Origin: Lentibacillus amyloliquefaciens | GTDB lineage: Bacteria; Bacillota; Bacilli; Bacillales; Amphibacillaceae | DNA: 64,000 bases | Assembly: GCF_001307805.1 (NCBI RefSeq) | Contig: NZ_CP013862.1 | Span: forward strand, 310,001-374,000 | Direction of reading: 5' to 3' | In this document: positions 9,153-21,902 of the stretch, in pieces | How the letters are laid out: every line of letters starts with the position of its first letter | How positions within the stretch are numbered: position 1 is the first letter of the stretch | Notes under the pieces: generated by a model | Databases searched by the model: none | Told to the model about the DNA's origin: nothing | The model's input: the letters and a program-made list of their open reading frames with translations, nothing else | Made by a program: the position numbers and the translations under genes

Positions 9153-10023
9153 GCAAAACATGCGCATTGATAAATTGCTGGCCGGACTGATCACTAAAAG
9201 TTCGCGTTCTGAGATTCAAACATGGATAACAGATGATCATGTGTACGTAAATGGTTCACAGGTTAAATCGAATTACAAATGCCGGAGAGGCGATATAATC
9301 GAATGGACAGAACCTGAACAGACTTCATTAACGATAGATCCGGAAAATATTCCGCTGACAGTTGTATATGAAGATGATGAGCTTCTCGTTATTAATAAGC
9401 CGAGAGGAATGGTCGTTCACCCGTCTGCGGGACACCCGCACGGTACCCTTGTGAATGCATTGCTTTATCACTGCGACAGGTTATCACACATCAATGGTGA
9501 TCATCGACCGGGAATCGTTCACCGAATTGATAAAGATACAAGTGGCCTGCTGGTAGTTGCGAAAAATGACACAGCACATATCAGTCTTGCTGAGCAGTTG
9601 TCTGAAAAAGATATTGACCGGCGCTATGAAGCAATCGTCCACGGTGTTATTGAGCATGAAACAGGTCTGATCGATGCGCCGATCGGAAGAGACCCACATG
9701 ACCGGAAGAAAATGGGGGTTACCGACGAAGGCAAGCCATCTGTCACACATTTTCGTGTTGTAAAACGTTATGCCGATTTTACGCATCTGGAATGTAAACT
9801 GGAAACAGGGCGAACCCACCAGATTCGGGTTCATATGAAATATATTGAGTTTCCGATTGCAGGCGATCCAAAATACGGCCGGCGAAAAACACTGAATATT
9901 GACGGGCAGGCATTACACGCGAAATCAATTTCTTTTAAGCACCCGACAAAAAATGAGGCAATGCATTTTGAAGTTGACGTGCCTTCCTATTTTCAGAAAC
10001 TCTTGGCAGAACTTGAAAAATGA
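9121..10023 (+). CDS. ylyB: RluD-type 23S rRNA pseudouridine synthase (YlyB)
   Basis: This 300-residue RluA/RluD family protein has an N-terminal S4 domain (residues about 15-75, [20 protein letters not shown]) and a catalytic domain with the [16 protein letters not shown] block, whose aspartate is the nucleophile, and [11 protein letters not shown]. It isomerises uridine in 23S rRNA; the exact target is not deducible. ATG 9121 is preferred over the upstream TTG 9094 because the family begins close to the S4 domain. It is the usual neighbour of lspA and lies just before the pyr operon. Confidence 0.93.
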   Translation: MTQQHKVTETEQNMRIDKLLAGLITKSSRSEIQTWITDDHVYVNGSQVKSNYKCRRGDIIEWTEPEQTSLTIDPENIPLTVVYEDDELLVINKPRGMVVHPSAGHPHGTLVNALLYHCDRLSHINGDHRPGIVHRIDKDTSGLLVVAKNDTAHISLAEQLSEKDIDRRYEAIVHGVIEHETGLIDAPIGRDPHDRKKMGVTDEGKPSVTHFRVVKRYADFTHLECKLETGRTHQIRVHMKYIEFPIAGDPKYGRRKTLNIDGQALHAKSISFKHPTKNEAMHFEVDVPSYFQKLLAELEK

Positions 10024-10024
10024 G

Positions 10025-10053
10025 TTGACAGTTTTTTGGATATCTGACATAAT
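10025..10053 (+). promoter_or_regulatory. Promoter of the pyr operon
   Basis: A consensus -35 TTGACA at 10025-10030 and a -10 CATAAT at 10048-10053 are spaced 17 bases apart. They start immediately after the pseudouridine synthase stop and precede the PyrR-controlled leader. Confidence 0.85.
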
Positions 10054-10077
10054 AAATTGAAATGAATAGAGACCCTT

Positions 10078-10180
10078 TAATATAGTCCAGAGAGGCTAAA
10101 AAGGCATCGGAACAATGATAAATGTAATGGTCGTATGTTCAAATCCCTTTTTGCCTCTGTGGCGAAAAGGGATTTTTCAG
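10078..10180 (+). promoter_or_regulatory. PyrR-dependent attenuator 1 (pyrR leader)
   Basis: The PyrR-binding loop TCCAGAGAGGCT is at 10086-10097, and a terminator hairpin pairs 10141-10155 with 10161-10175, followed by T-rich sequence. With UMP bound, PyrR should stabilise the anti-antiterminator and let the terminator form. The ribosome site of pyrR follows immediately. Confidence 0.9.
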
Positions 10181-10196
10181 TATCTGAGGTGATACA

Positions 10197-10740
<544 letters not shown>

Positions 10741-10856
10741 ATAAACAGACCTTTAATTAAATCCAGAGAGATTTGAAAGGTCGCTTTAGGAAACGTGTTC
10801 TGAGTGATAAGACACGTAAACCTCTTTGCGGCTTTTCGCAAAGAGGTTTTTTTGTG
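10741..10856 (+). promoter_or_regulatory. PyrR-dependent attenuator 2 (pyrR-pyrP spacer)
   Basis: A second PyrR loop, ATCCAGAGAGAT, is at 10761-10772, and a terminator pairs 10818-10830 with 10837-10849 and ends in seven T. The layout matches the first attenuator and the B. subtilis pyrR-pyrP spacer. Confidence 0.9.
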
Positions 10857-10905
10857 AGATTGTATGAAAACAGTCTAAATAAAAATGAATTGGAGGCAGA
10901 TCGAA

Positions 10906-12294
10906 ATGGATAAACACGAAATGGTAATGGACGTACAAGAAAAACCGAAGCTGCAAAAATGGGTTGTGCTGAGTCTGCAGCATTTATTCGCAATGTTTGG
11001 TTCCACAATTCTAGTCCCGTTTTTGACCGGACTGTCACCTGCTGTCGCATTAATCTCCAGTGGTCTGGGAACGCTTGCTTATTTGCTGATTACGAAGGGG
11101 AAAATTCCGGCTTACTTAGGTTCAAGCTTTGCATTTATTGCCCCGATTATTGGTGCCAGCTCTGCAGGAGGACCTGCGGGAGCGATGGTTGGTACGTTTT
11201 TGGCAGGCGTTGTTTATGGTGTTGTTGCTTTATTGATCAGATTTCTTGGTCTAAATTGGCTGATGCGTATTTTGCCGCCGATTGTTGTCGGACCTGTCAT
11301 TATTGTTATCGGGCTTGGCCTTGCTTCAACGGCTATCGATATGGCCATGTATGTACCTGGTCTTGATGAAAATGTATACAGTGGCACGCACTTCAGTGTT
11401 GCGCTATTTACACTGTTCGTGACGATTATCGCGTCGATTTTCTTCAAAGGATTCTTTAGTCTGATTCCGATCTTAATCGGTATTGTATCAGGATATATGT
11501 TTGCACTTTTCCAGGGGATTGTTGATGTGTCAGGAATAACAGCGGGATGGGATTCGATTATGTCAGCAGGGTCGACGGGTGAATTTTTCGCTGCAATTTT
11601 TAAATCGCCTGACTTTGTTGTGCCGTTTGTTCACTACTCACCGGTCGAAATCCTAAGTGGTGAAATTGTTCTGTTAATGGCACCTGTAGCCCTTGTTACA
11701 ATTGCTGAGCATATAGGGGATCAGATGGTGCTGTCAAAAATCGTGGGACGAAACTTTCTTAAACAGCCCGGTTTGCATCGATCAATCCTTGGTGACGGTG
11801 CAGCAACCATGATTGCTTCTTTTCTTGGCGGACCGCCGAATACAACATACGGGGAAAATATCGGTGTTCTCTCGATCACCAGAGTATTCAGCGTGTTTGT
11901 GATCGGGGGCGCTGCTCTCATAGCGATTTGCTTCGGTTTTGTTGGTGTCATCACAGCTGCAATCAGCTCGATTCCATCAGCGGTTATGGGAGGTGTATCA
12001 ATTCTCTTGTTCGGGATCATTGCCTCAAACGGGTTGCGTATGCTGATTGATAATCAGATTGACTTAAGTGATAAACGAAATCTTGTCATAGCATCTGTCA
12101 TTCTTGTCATTGGTGTTGGCGGCGCTTTTATCCAGCTGTCAGACAACCTGCAAATCGCCGGAATGGCATTATCGGCCATCATTGGTGTATTGCTGAATCT
12201 TGTCTTACCCGGTAAAGAAAGCGGTTATGGCAACGGCGCGATGTTTGATGACAGTGACGTGCAGAAAAACCAAAAACCCAGTGACGCAGCTTAA
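10906..12294 (+). CDS. pyrP: Uracil permease PyrP (NCS2 family)
   Basis: This 462-residue membrane protein of the nucleobase/ascorbate (NCS2) family has about 12-14 hydrophobic segments. Family features include QHLFAMFGSTILVP at the start and the AEHIGDQ and GGPPNTTYGENIGV segments that line the substrate site. Its place inside the PyrR-controlled operon points to proton-coupled uracil uptake. ATG 10906 is chosen because GGAGG precedes it; an in-frame ATG at 10885 has no ribosome site. Confidence 0.95.
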   Translation: MDKHEMVMDVQEKPKLQKWVVLSLQHLFAMFGSTILVPFLTGLSPAVALISSGLGTLAYLLITKGKIPAYLGSSFAFIAPIIGASSAGGPAGAMVGTFLAGVVYGVVALLIRFLGLNWLMRILPPIVVGPVIIVIGLGLASTAIDMAMYVPGLDENVYSGTHFSVALFTLFVTIIASIFFKGFFSLIPILIGIVSGYMFALFQGIVDVSGITAGWDSIMSAGSTGEFFAAIFKSPDFVVPFVHYSPVEILSGEIVLLMAPVALVTIAEHIGDQMVLSKIVGRNFLKQPGLHRSILGDGAATMIASFLGGPPNTTYGENIGVLSITRVFSVFVIGGAALIAICFGFVGVITAAISSIPSAVMGGVSILLFGIIASNGLRMLIDNQIDLSDKRNLVIASVILVIGVGGAFIQLSDNLQIAGMALSAIIGVLLNLVLPGKESGYGNGAMFDDSDVQKNQKPSDAA

Positions 12295-12351
12295 ACTAAA
12301 AAAACGTGTTCAACTGCCTCTAAAAGACTAAAATGGAAAGGATGATAAACG

Positions 12352-13272
12352 ATGCATCATTTCATATCAACGCGTGAGCTTTCCTTTGCTTCAATTCATC
12401 ATATTATAAAGACTGCTGAGACTATGCGGAAAAAACCGGAATCAATACAAAACGGCCATTTTGCGGCAAATTTGTTTTTTGAACCGAGCACACGGACAAA
12501 AATGAGTTTTCAGGTGGCTGAAACAAAGCTGGGAATAGCACCCCTTGATTTTCAGATGGAAAGTTCCAGTATGGCCAAAGGTGAATCACTTTATGATACA
12601 GCACGGACGTATGAAGCAATCGGGGCGGATCTTTTGGTCGTCCGGCATGCTTGTGACGACTGGTATGACGAGTTAGCCGATGTTTCAATACCAATTATCA
12701 ATGCAGGCGCAGGGAAAGGAGAGCATCCGACTCAAGCGATGCTCGATCTTTTGACAATCTATCAGGAATTCGGCTCGTTTAAAAATTTGAATGTGGCTAT
12801 AGCCGGTGATATCAAGCATAGCCGGGTAGCGCGTTCCAATGCCTATGCTCTGATGACGCTTGGTGCAAATGTGTGTTTTGCGGCTGCCCCCGGATTTGAA
12901 GATGATTCATTTGATGTGCCATACGTATCGATGGATGAAGCATGTGAGACCTGTGACGTGCTGATGCTCTTAAGAATCCAGCATGAACGCCATGCTCAAG
13001 CATCCTATCAAACGACGTCATATCTTGCTGACTACGGCCTCACGATGGAACGCGAACGGCGAATGCAGAATCATGCTATTGTGCTGCATCCGGCACCTGT
13101 AAATCGAGGTGTTGAGATTGACAGCCGATTAGTAGAAGAGAAGCGTTCAAGGATTTTTAAACAAATGGAAAATGGTGTCTATGCACGAATGGCCATTATA
13201 TCAACCTTGTTAAACGGAAGGAGCGCTATTTATGAAAATTTTACTGAAAGACACCAGACAATTGCTACATGA
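12352..13272 (+). CDS. pyrB: Aspartate carbamoyltransferase, catalytic subunit
   Basis: This 306-residue enzyme condenses carbamoyl phosphate with aspartate to carbamoyl aspartate. The carbamoyl-phosphate loop FFEPSTRTKMSF and HPTQAMLDLLTIY are conserved, as is VLHPAPVNRGVEI in the aspartate domain. No regulatory-chain gene is nearby, as expected for the Bacillus trimeric enzyme. AAAGGATG precedes ATG 12352. It lies 57 bases after pyrP without a third attenuator, and its 3' end overlaps pyrC by 41 bases. Confidence 0.97.
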   Translation: MHHFISTRELSFASIHHIIKTAETMRKKPESIQNGHFAANLFFEPSTRTKMSFQVAETKLGIAPLDFQMESSSMAKGESLYDTARTYEAIGADLLVVRHACDDWYDELADVSIPIINAGAGKGEHPTQAMLDLLTIYQEFGSFKNLNVAIAGDIKHSRVARSNAYALMTLGANVCFAAAPGFEDDSFDVPYVSMDEACETCDVLMLLRIQHERHAQASYQTTSYLADYGLTMERERRMQNHAIVLHPAPVNRGVEIDSRLVEEKRSRIFKQMENGVYARMAIISTLLNGRSAIYENFTERHQTIAT

Positions 13273-14515
13273 TAACGAAACGGAGCGTTGTGACATTTTA
13301 ATAGAGAAAGGCCAAATCAGCAAAATAGCATCTGAAATAAATGAAGACGCCGATAAACTGATCGATTGTAAACATCATATGGTGTTTCCAGGCTTCATCG
13401 ATGTGCATGTTCATTTGCGGGAACCCGGAGGAGAACATAAAGAGACAATCAAAACTGGGACAGAAGCAGCTGCCCGCGGCGGTTTCACAACGATATGTGC
13501 GATGCCGAATACGAAACCTGTGCCGGATAACAGTGAAACACTTCAAGCGTTATTGAATAAAATTGATGCGGATTCGTGCATTCGTGTGCTTTCGTACGCA
13601 TCAATCACGAAAAATTTGAACGGTGAGGAACTGACTGACATATCCGGCCTTGCTGCGATGGGTGCATTTGCGTTTACTGATGATGGTGTTGGAATTCAAA
13701 CAGCTGATTTTATGCTGAAGGCAATGCGTGAAGCGGCAGCTAATAATAAGCCGATTGTGGCACATTGTGAAGATAATTCACTTGTGTATGGCGGTGTCGT
13801 TCATAACGGGGAAGTAAGTGAGCGTCTCGGGCAGCCGGGTATCCCTTCACTGAGTGAGTCGGTGCAAATTGCCCGGGACGTGCTGCTGGCTGAAGCAACC
13901 GGCTGTCATTACCACGTCTGTCACGTGAGTACAAAGGAATCGGTAAGGGTTATCCGCGATGCGAAAAAAGCAGGCATTCATGTAACCGCCGAAGTGACAC
14001 CGCACCACTTATTATTAAATGAAGAAGCGGTCAAAGCGAACGATGCTAATTTTAAAATGAATCCACCATTGCGCAGTAAAGCAGATCAGCAGGCATTAAT
14101 CGATGGGCTGCTTGATGGCACAATCGATTTTATTGCAACCGATCATGCCCCGCATGCAGCAGAGGAAAAAAAGGCAGGCTTTCGACAAGCACCATTCGGC
14201 ATTGTCGGTCTGGAAACGGCTTTTCCACTGTTATATACATACCTGGTCAAAACAAAAAAGGCAACTTTGAACGAATTAATCGACTGGATAACTGTTAAAC
14301 CGGCCAATACCTTTCATCTGCCTTATGGCGTGCTTAAGGAAGGTAGCACGGCCGATCTGACCATCGTGGATTTGAATAAAAGTGCCCATTTTGATAAGAA
14401 GACATTTTATTCAAAAGGGAAAAACACGCCTTTTCATGGTTGGCAGGTGCAGGGAATTCCTGTAGCAACTATTGCAGAAGGAAAAATTGTTTACGAGGAG
14501 GGATTGGATGACTAA
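13232..14515 (+). CDS. pyrC: Dihydroorotase
   Basis: This 427-residue type I amidohydrolase cyclises carbamoyl aspartate to dihydroorotate. The metal-binding HVHLREPG motif, the histidines of CHVSTKESV and TPHHLLL, and the catalytic ATDHAPH are all present. It starts at ATG 13232 inside the pyrB 3' end behind GGAAGGAG and overlaps carA by eight bases, so translation is coupled along the operon. Confidence 0.97.
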   Translation: MKILLKDTRQLLHDNETERCDILIEKGQISKIASEINEDADKLIDCKHHMVFPGFIDVHVHLREPGGEHKETIKTGTEAAARGGFTTICAMPNTKPVPDNSETLQALLNKIDADSCIRVLSYASITKNLNGEELTDISGLAAMGAFAFTDDGVGIQTADFMLKAMREAAANNKPIVAHCEDNSLVYGGVVHNGEVSERLGQPGIPSLSESVQIARDVLLAEATGCHYHVCHVSTKESVRVIRDAKKAGIHVTAEVTPHHLLLNEEAVKANDANFKMNPPLRSKADQQALIDGLLDGTIDFIATDHAPHAAEEKKAGFRQAPFGIVGLETAFPLLYTYLVKTKKATLNELIDWITVKPANTFHLPYGVLKEGSTADLTIVDLNKSAHFDKKTFYSKGKNTPFHGWQVQGIPVATIAEGKIVYEEGLDD

Positions 14516-15602
14516 ACGACAGCTGGTTTTGGAAGATGGAACCATTTTCACAGGTGATGGGTTTGGTGCAGAAACAAAGTCGACTGGAGAAATCGTTTTT
14601 AATACGGGAATGACCGGCTATCAGGAGGTTATCACAGACCCGTCGTATTGCGGTCAGATCGTGACAATGACATATCCGCTGATCGGGAATTATGGCATCA
14701 ACCGTGATGATTTTGAAACGGTAACACCATTTATTCATGGAATTGTCGTAAAAGAACTGAGCGGGCATCCGTCAAACTTTCGCAGTGATGAAACATTGCA
14801 TGACTATTTGAAAGCAAATGATATTCCAGGGATTTCTGGAATTGATACGCGTCAATTGACGAAATCCATCCGTAATCATGGAACGATGAAAGCCATGATG
14901 ACCGATGCTGATAAGCCGTCTGAAGAACTCATTGACATGGTGAAAAATCTGCCGGACAAAACAGATCAGGTCAAAACAGTATCAACTGTCAAGCCATATG
15001 TTGTTCCTGGGCGAGGCAGGCGGATTGTCCTGGTTGATCTCGGCATGAAACATAGTATTTTGCGTGAATTAACAAAACGGGATTGCCATGTGACGGTCGT
15101 CCCATACGATTACGGGGCAGAAAACATCCTTCGTTTAAAACCTGATGGCATCATGCTGACGAATGGACCGGGCAATCCGAAACATGTGCCTGAAATGGTT
15201 GCGATGGTCAAATCGGTACTGGGCAAAATCCCTCTGTTTGGGATTTGTCTTGGACATCAGCTGTTGGCACTTGCCTGTGGAGCTGACACGGAGAAAATGG
15301 CGTTCGGTCACCGTGGTGCCAATCATCCGGTGAAAGATTTGGAAAAAAATAAAACAGTTATGACAGCGCAAAACCACAGCTATGTCGTGATACATGATTC
15401 GTTGAGCGGAACAGACCTGGTGATAACACAAGAGTCATTGAACGATCATTCGGTGGAAGGAATCAGACATAAAACATATCCAGCTTTCTCGGTGCAATAC
15501 CATCCGGAAAGCTCGCCTGGACCCGAAGATACACCATATTTATTTGACGAATTTCTGCAAATGATTTCAGAATCCAGAGAGAAGGAGAATGTATATGCCT
15601 AA
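14508..15602 (+). CDS. carA: Carbamoyl-phosphate synthase small (glutaminase) subunit
   Basis: This 364-residue subunit releases ammonia from glutamine for the large subunit. The N-terminal domain ([28 protein letters not shown]) is followed by the class I amidotransferase domain with nucleophile cysteine in [12 protein letters not shown] and the [10 protein letters not shown] end of the triad. GAGGAGG precedes ATG 14508. In B. subtilis this gene is pyrAA; its place within pyr ties it to the pyrimidine pool rather than arginine. Confidence 0.96.
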   Translation: MTKRQLVLEDGTIFTGDGFGAETKSTGEIVFNTGMTGYQEVITDPSYCGQIVTMTYPLIGNYGINRDDFETVTPFIHGIVVKELSGHPSNFRSDETLHDYLKANDIPGISGIDTRQLTKSIRNHGTMKAMMTDADKPSEELIDMVKNLPDKTDQVKTVSTVKPYVVPGRGRRIVLVDLGMKHSILRELTKRDCHVTVVPYDYGAENILRLKPDGIMLTNGPGNPKHVPEMVAMVKSVLGKIPLFGICLGHQLLALACGADTEKMAFGHRGANHPVKDLEKNKTVMTAQNHSYVVIHDSLSGTDLVITQESLNDHSVEGIRHKTYPAFSVQYHPESSPGPEDTPYLFDEFLQMISESREKENVYA

Positions 15603-18600
15603 AAATACCAGCATTAAGAAAATTCTCGTCATCGGATCAGGTCCGATTGTAATCGGACAGGCAGCTGAATTTGACTATTCCGGATCACAGGCGTGTCAGG
15701 CATTGAAAGAAGAAGGCTATACTGTTGTCCTGGCGAACTCCAATCCGGCAACGATTATGACTGATGAGACAGTAGCAGATCAAATTTATATGGAACCCTT
15801 AACAGTTGACTTTTTAACTAAAATAATCCGGAAAGAACAGCCTGATGCGATTCTGCCGACATTGGGCGGACAAACGGCACTCAATCTGGCAGTCGAATTG
15901 GAAAAAACGGGAATTCTGCAGGAACATGATGCCGAACTGCTGGGGACATCGCTCAGTGCCATTGAACAGGCGGAAGACAGGGAAAAATTCCGTGCTTTAA
16001 TGGGAGAACTTGATGAACCGGTACCGGACAGCCAGATCGTTCATTCCGTTGAAGAGGCACGTGATTTTGCACGTGACATAGGCTATCCGGTTATCGTCCG
16101 TCCTGCTTATACACTGGGGGGAACCGGCGGTGGCATGTGTTATGATGAAGCGGAACTGCAAGAAATTGCCCGTAACGGATTAGCATTATCTCCCGTTAAC
16201 CAATGTTTAATAGAAAAAAACATCTCCGGGTTTAAGGAAATCGAGTATGAAGTGATGCGCGATAAAGAAGATCAGGCGATAGTCGTCTGCAATATGGAAA
16301 ATGTTGACCCGGTTGGAATACATACCGGTGACTCGATTGTCGTTGCACCATCCCAAACGCTCAGTGACCGGGAATATCAACTGTTAAGGAATGCCTCGCT
16401 GAAAATCATCCGAGCTCTGGATATTGAAGGCGGGTGCAATGTTCAGCTGGCACTTGCCCCTGACAGTTTTAACTATTATGTGATCGAAGTGAATCCGCGG
16501 GTGAGCAGATCTTCAGCACTTGCCTCCAAAGCGACTGGTTATCCGATTGCAAAAATGGCGGCGAAAATTGCAGCCGGCCTAACGCTGGAGAAAATAGTCA
16601 ACCCCATTACAGGCACAACGTATGCCTGCTTTGAACCGGCACTTGATTATGTGGTTACAAAAATCCCGCGCTTTCCGTTTGATAAATTCGCAACCGGAAA
16701 CCGACATCTCGGCACACAAATGAAAGCAACCGGCGAGATCATGGCAATCGGCCGTAATTTTGAGGAATCACTCCTTAAAGGTGTCCGGTCACTTGATATC
16801 GGCGCTGAGGAATTGTGGTTGCCGGATCTGACAGATGTATCGGTTGAGGCGTTGAAGACCCGTCTGAAAAAGGCAGACGATGAGCGATTGTTCGTTCTTG
16901 CCGAAGTTTTCCGCCGTGGATTAACGGTTGATGAGATCTGGCAGCTGACGAAAATAGACCGATTCTTTTTGGTTAAGATTGAACAGCTAATTGCCTTGGA
17001 GATAAGACTTTCTGAGAACAGATTTCTGCCCGAAGCATTACAAGAAGCCAAACTTTTAGGGCTCTCGGATAGTCATATTGCGCGGCTTTGGGATACAACT
17101 ATTGATGTTATCTATGAACGGCGCATGGAAAATAATATCACACCTGTTTATAAAATGGTTGACACATGTGCGGCGGAGTTTGAATCTGAAACACCTTATT
17201 TTTACAGCAGCTATGAAGAGGAAAATGAATCACTAAAATCAGACCGGAAGAAAATCCTGGTTCTTGGATCAGGCCCAATCCGGATCGGCCAGGGAATTGA
17301 GTTTGACTATGCGACCGTTCACTCTGTATTGGCAATTAAAGAGATGGGCTACGAAGCCATCATTATGAATAATAACCCGGAAACGGTCTCAACTGATTTC
17401 AGTATTTCGGATAAATTGTATTTTGAGCCGCTTACCCTGGAAGATGTGATGCATGTCATTAATCTTGAACAACCTGAAGGGGTGATTGTGCAGTTTGGCG
17501 GCCAGACAGCCATCAACCTGGCAGAAAGGCTCAAGCGTCGCGGTGTGACGATTTTAGGCACGAATCTGGAAGCAATTGATAAAGCAGAAGACCGGGACCA
17601 ATTCGAACAGCTATTGAACGATTTGAACCTGCTGCGGCCGAAAGGAAAAACCGTACCAAAACTCGATCAGGCTGAAGAAGCGGCACATAAGATCGGCTAT
17701 CCCGTGCTCCTCAGGCCCTCATATGTCATCGGCGGCAGCCGAATGGAAATTGTTTATGACGATAATGAGCTTCATCACTATTTGGCTAAATCAAATGGAG
17801 TGGATGATGCGCATCCCATCTTGATTGATAAATATATAACCGGTATCGAAGTGGAAGTTGATGCCATCAGTGATGGTGAAACGGTTATCGTTCCGGGGAT
17901 TATGGAGCATATCGAGCGTGCGGGCGTCCACTCGGGCGATTCCATTGCTGTCTATCCGCCGCAGCGGCTCAGTGATATTGTGAAACAAAAATGTATGGCT
18001 GCAACAGAAAAAATAACCCGCGAATTACGTGTAAAAGGACTTATCAATATTCAATTTATTATAAGGGATGACGATGTGTATGTACTTGAAGTCAACCCGC
18101 GTGCGAGCAGAACGATTCCGTTTCTGAGTAAAATAACCGGCGTCAGGATGGCCAAACTGGCAACCCGCTGCATTTTAGGGGAGGCCTTAGCGGACATGGG
18201 CTACGATTCCGGAATTTTGCCTGAGAAAGATGACGTGTCAGTCAAAGTGCCTGTCTTCTCGTTTGAAAAATTGCGCAGTGTTGACACCATCTTAGGACCT
18301 GAAATGAAATCGACAGGTGAGGCAATCGGTCATGATAAAACGCTGGAAAAAGGGCTGTACAAAGGCTTAATTGCTGCCGGGTTATCCGTTCCTAAGGAGG
18401 GTGCTGTACTCCTCACTGTGGCGGATAAAGATAAGGCGGAAACACTTGAAATAGCTGAGCGGTTTCAACAGCTTGGATTCCAGCTGTATGCAACAGAAGG
18501 CACAGCGGATTATATGAATAAAGCAGACATACCCGTCACACAGGTCGACAAAATTGGATCTTCAGACCGCAATGTTCTGTCCGTTATCGAAAATGGTGAT

Positions 18601-18791
18601 GTTCAGATTGTGGTAAATACATTGACTTCAGGCAAAAAGCCGCGGTCTGACGGCTTTATGATCCGGCGTGAATCAGTGGAGCATGGCATCGCTTGTCTGA
18701 CAAACCTCGATACTGCCCTGGCAATATTGAATGTGATTGATGCGACGACCTTCAGCGCACAGCCGATGATTGATAAACAGGCGGTTTTAAT

Positions 18792-18795
<4 letters not shown>
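15595..18795 (+). CDS. carB: Carbamoyl-phosphate synthase large subunit
   Basis: This 1066-residue subunit contains two homologous ATP-grasp halves, each opening with a [13 protein letters not shown] nucleotide motif (residues about 9-25 and 553-570), an oligomerisation region between them, and a C-terminal MGS-like allosteric domain (about 930-1066). It makes carbamoyl phosphate from bicarbonate, ammonia and two [18 protein letters not shown] and [14 protein letters not shown] are the paired signatures. ATG 15595 has AAGGAG seven bases upstream; ATG 15589 is the alternative. This is pyrAB in B. subtilis. Confidence 0.97.
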
Positions 18796-20451
<1,656 letters not shown>

Positions 20452-20452
<1 letters not shown>

Positions 20453-21168
20453 TGAGGGGAAAAATCTTTCTGGCATTGGATTTTCCAGTTTGGGAGGAAG
20501 CAAAGAATTTTATTGAACAGAACGACTTGCAGGGTGTGCCTGTTAAAGTGGGGATGGAACTTTTTTACCGGGAAGGTTCCCGGTTGATCGATTCGCTAAA
20601 GCAAAATCATCATGAAATTTTTCTTGATCTTAAACTTCATGACATCCCGACAACGGTTAAAAGAACCATGAAAAATCTGGCCGCACTCGGCGTTGATATG
20701 GTTAATGTTCATGCACTTGGCGGAAGTGACATGATTAGGCAGGCTAAACAGGGATTAACGGCTGGTTCATCAGCTGGTCACATCCCAAAATTGATTGCTG
20801 TAACCATACTGACATCGATGAATAATCACGTTATGAATGATGAATTGGGGATATCCGGACACCTGCAGGATAGTACCGTACACTTGTCTAAACTTGCTTT
20901 TCAAAGCGGAGCAGATGGCGTTGTCTGCTCGGTTTATGAAGCCGGGAAAATCAAGAATGTTTGCGGTCCCTCTTTTCTTACCGTTACACCGGGAATTCGT
21001 CTGTCGGAATCTGCAAATAATGATCAAAAACGCATTGCCACACCGGCATCTGCACGTGAAAATAGAGCAGATATCCTTATTGTGGGACGAACTGTTACGG
21101 ATGCAAAGAATCCAAAAGCAGCATATGAAAAGGTGCGAAAGGAGTGGTTGTATGGGGAGAAGTTATGA
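20452..21168 (+). CDS. pyrF: Orotidine 5'-phosphate decarboxylase
   Basis: This 238-residue barrel enzyme makes UMP from OMP. The catalytic DLKLHDIPTTV (Asp-Lys-Asp array) and the phosphate-binding TPGIRL and VGRTVTDA motifs are present. ATG 20452 follows AAAGGGG and shares its A with the pyrD stop; GTG 20449 is the alternative. It overlaps pyrE by 17 bases. Confidence 0.96.
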
Positions 21169-21766
21169 CTTAGCAAAAGACCTGCTTGATATCAAGGCTG
21201 TGCAGATCAGCCCTGATGATTATTTCACATGGACCTCCGGGATCAAATCACCGATTTACTGTGATAATCGGCTGACGATGTCATATCCCAGAGTGCGGAG
21301 TAAAATTGCAGATGGATTTGTTGAGCTGATTAAGCAAATGGAACGCCAGCCGGATGTTATCGCAGGGTGTGCAACTGCCGGTATTCCACATGCCGCTTGG
21401 GTGGCCGAAAAGCTCGACCTGCCAATGGTTTATGTGCGTTCCAGGCCAAAAAGCCATGGAAAAGCGAATCAAATTGAGGGAAGGGTTGAAACGGGCCAGC
21501 ATGTCGTTGTGATTGAGGATTTGATATCAACAGGCGGTTCTTCGATTGAAACGGCGAACGTATTAGAACAGGAAGGTGCGAATGTACTTGGCGTGCTTGC
21601 TATTTTTACATATGGTCTTGAAAAAGCGGAGCAGCAATTTTCCGATGCACAAATAAAATACCATTCAATCACTGATTATAATGAAATTCTGAATTTATTA
21701 TCAGGAGATGGTACTATAAGCAAAGCCGAGCAACAAGAGTTGGAAGAATGGCGTCATCAAATTTAA
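21152..21766 (+). CDS. pyrE: Orotate phosphoribosyltransferase
   Basis: This 204-residue type I phosphoribosyltransferase attaches orotate to PRPP. FTWTSGIKSPIYCDNR binds orotate, and the PRPP loop is VVVIEDLISTGGSS. ATG 21152 is preferred, behind AAAGGAG; the frame is open upstream within pyrF. It is the last gene of the pyr operon, followed by a GC-rich hairpin. Confidence 0.96.
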   Translation: MGRSYDLAKDLLDIKAVQISPDDYFTWTSGIKSPIYCDNRLTMSYPRVRSKIADGFVELIKQMERQPDVIAGCATAGIPHAAWVAEKLDLPMVYVRSRPKSHGKANQIEGRVETGQHVVVIEDLISTGGSSIETANVLEQEGANVLGVLAIFTYGLEKAEQQFSDAQIKYHSITDYNEILNLLSGDGTISKAEQQELEEWRHQI

Positions 21767-21773
21767 CCTCCAT

Positions 21774-21803
21774 GTAAGTGACCGGTCCTTTCCGGTCACT
21801 TAA
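21774..21803 (+). terminator. Hairpin at the end of the pyr operon
   Basis: A perfect 10-bp stem AAGTGACCGG / CCGGTCACTT with a 6-base loop lies ten bases after pyrE, but A-rich rather than T-rich sequence follows. It may be a weak terminator or an RNA 3' end stabiliser. Confidence 0.5.
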
Positions 21804-21838
21804 AAATAAAGTGTGAGTAAAAGGATGGTTAGAGTGCA

Positions 21839-21885
21839 ATAAGTATTATATTACGTTATAATAAAATTAAATAACTAATACTTAT
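21839..21885. promoter_or_regulatory. Candidate operator-promoter of the LysR-type gene
   Basis: A perfect 10-bp inverted repeat, ATAAGTATTA (21839-21848) and TAATACTTAT (21876-21885), flanks a TATAAT -10 box at 21857-21862. This arrangement suits a site bound by the adjacent LysR protein for autoregulation; that is inference. Confidence 0.5.
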
Positions 21886-21902
21886 CAAAAGAGGCATTCA
21901 CT

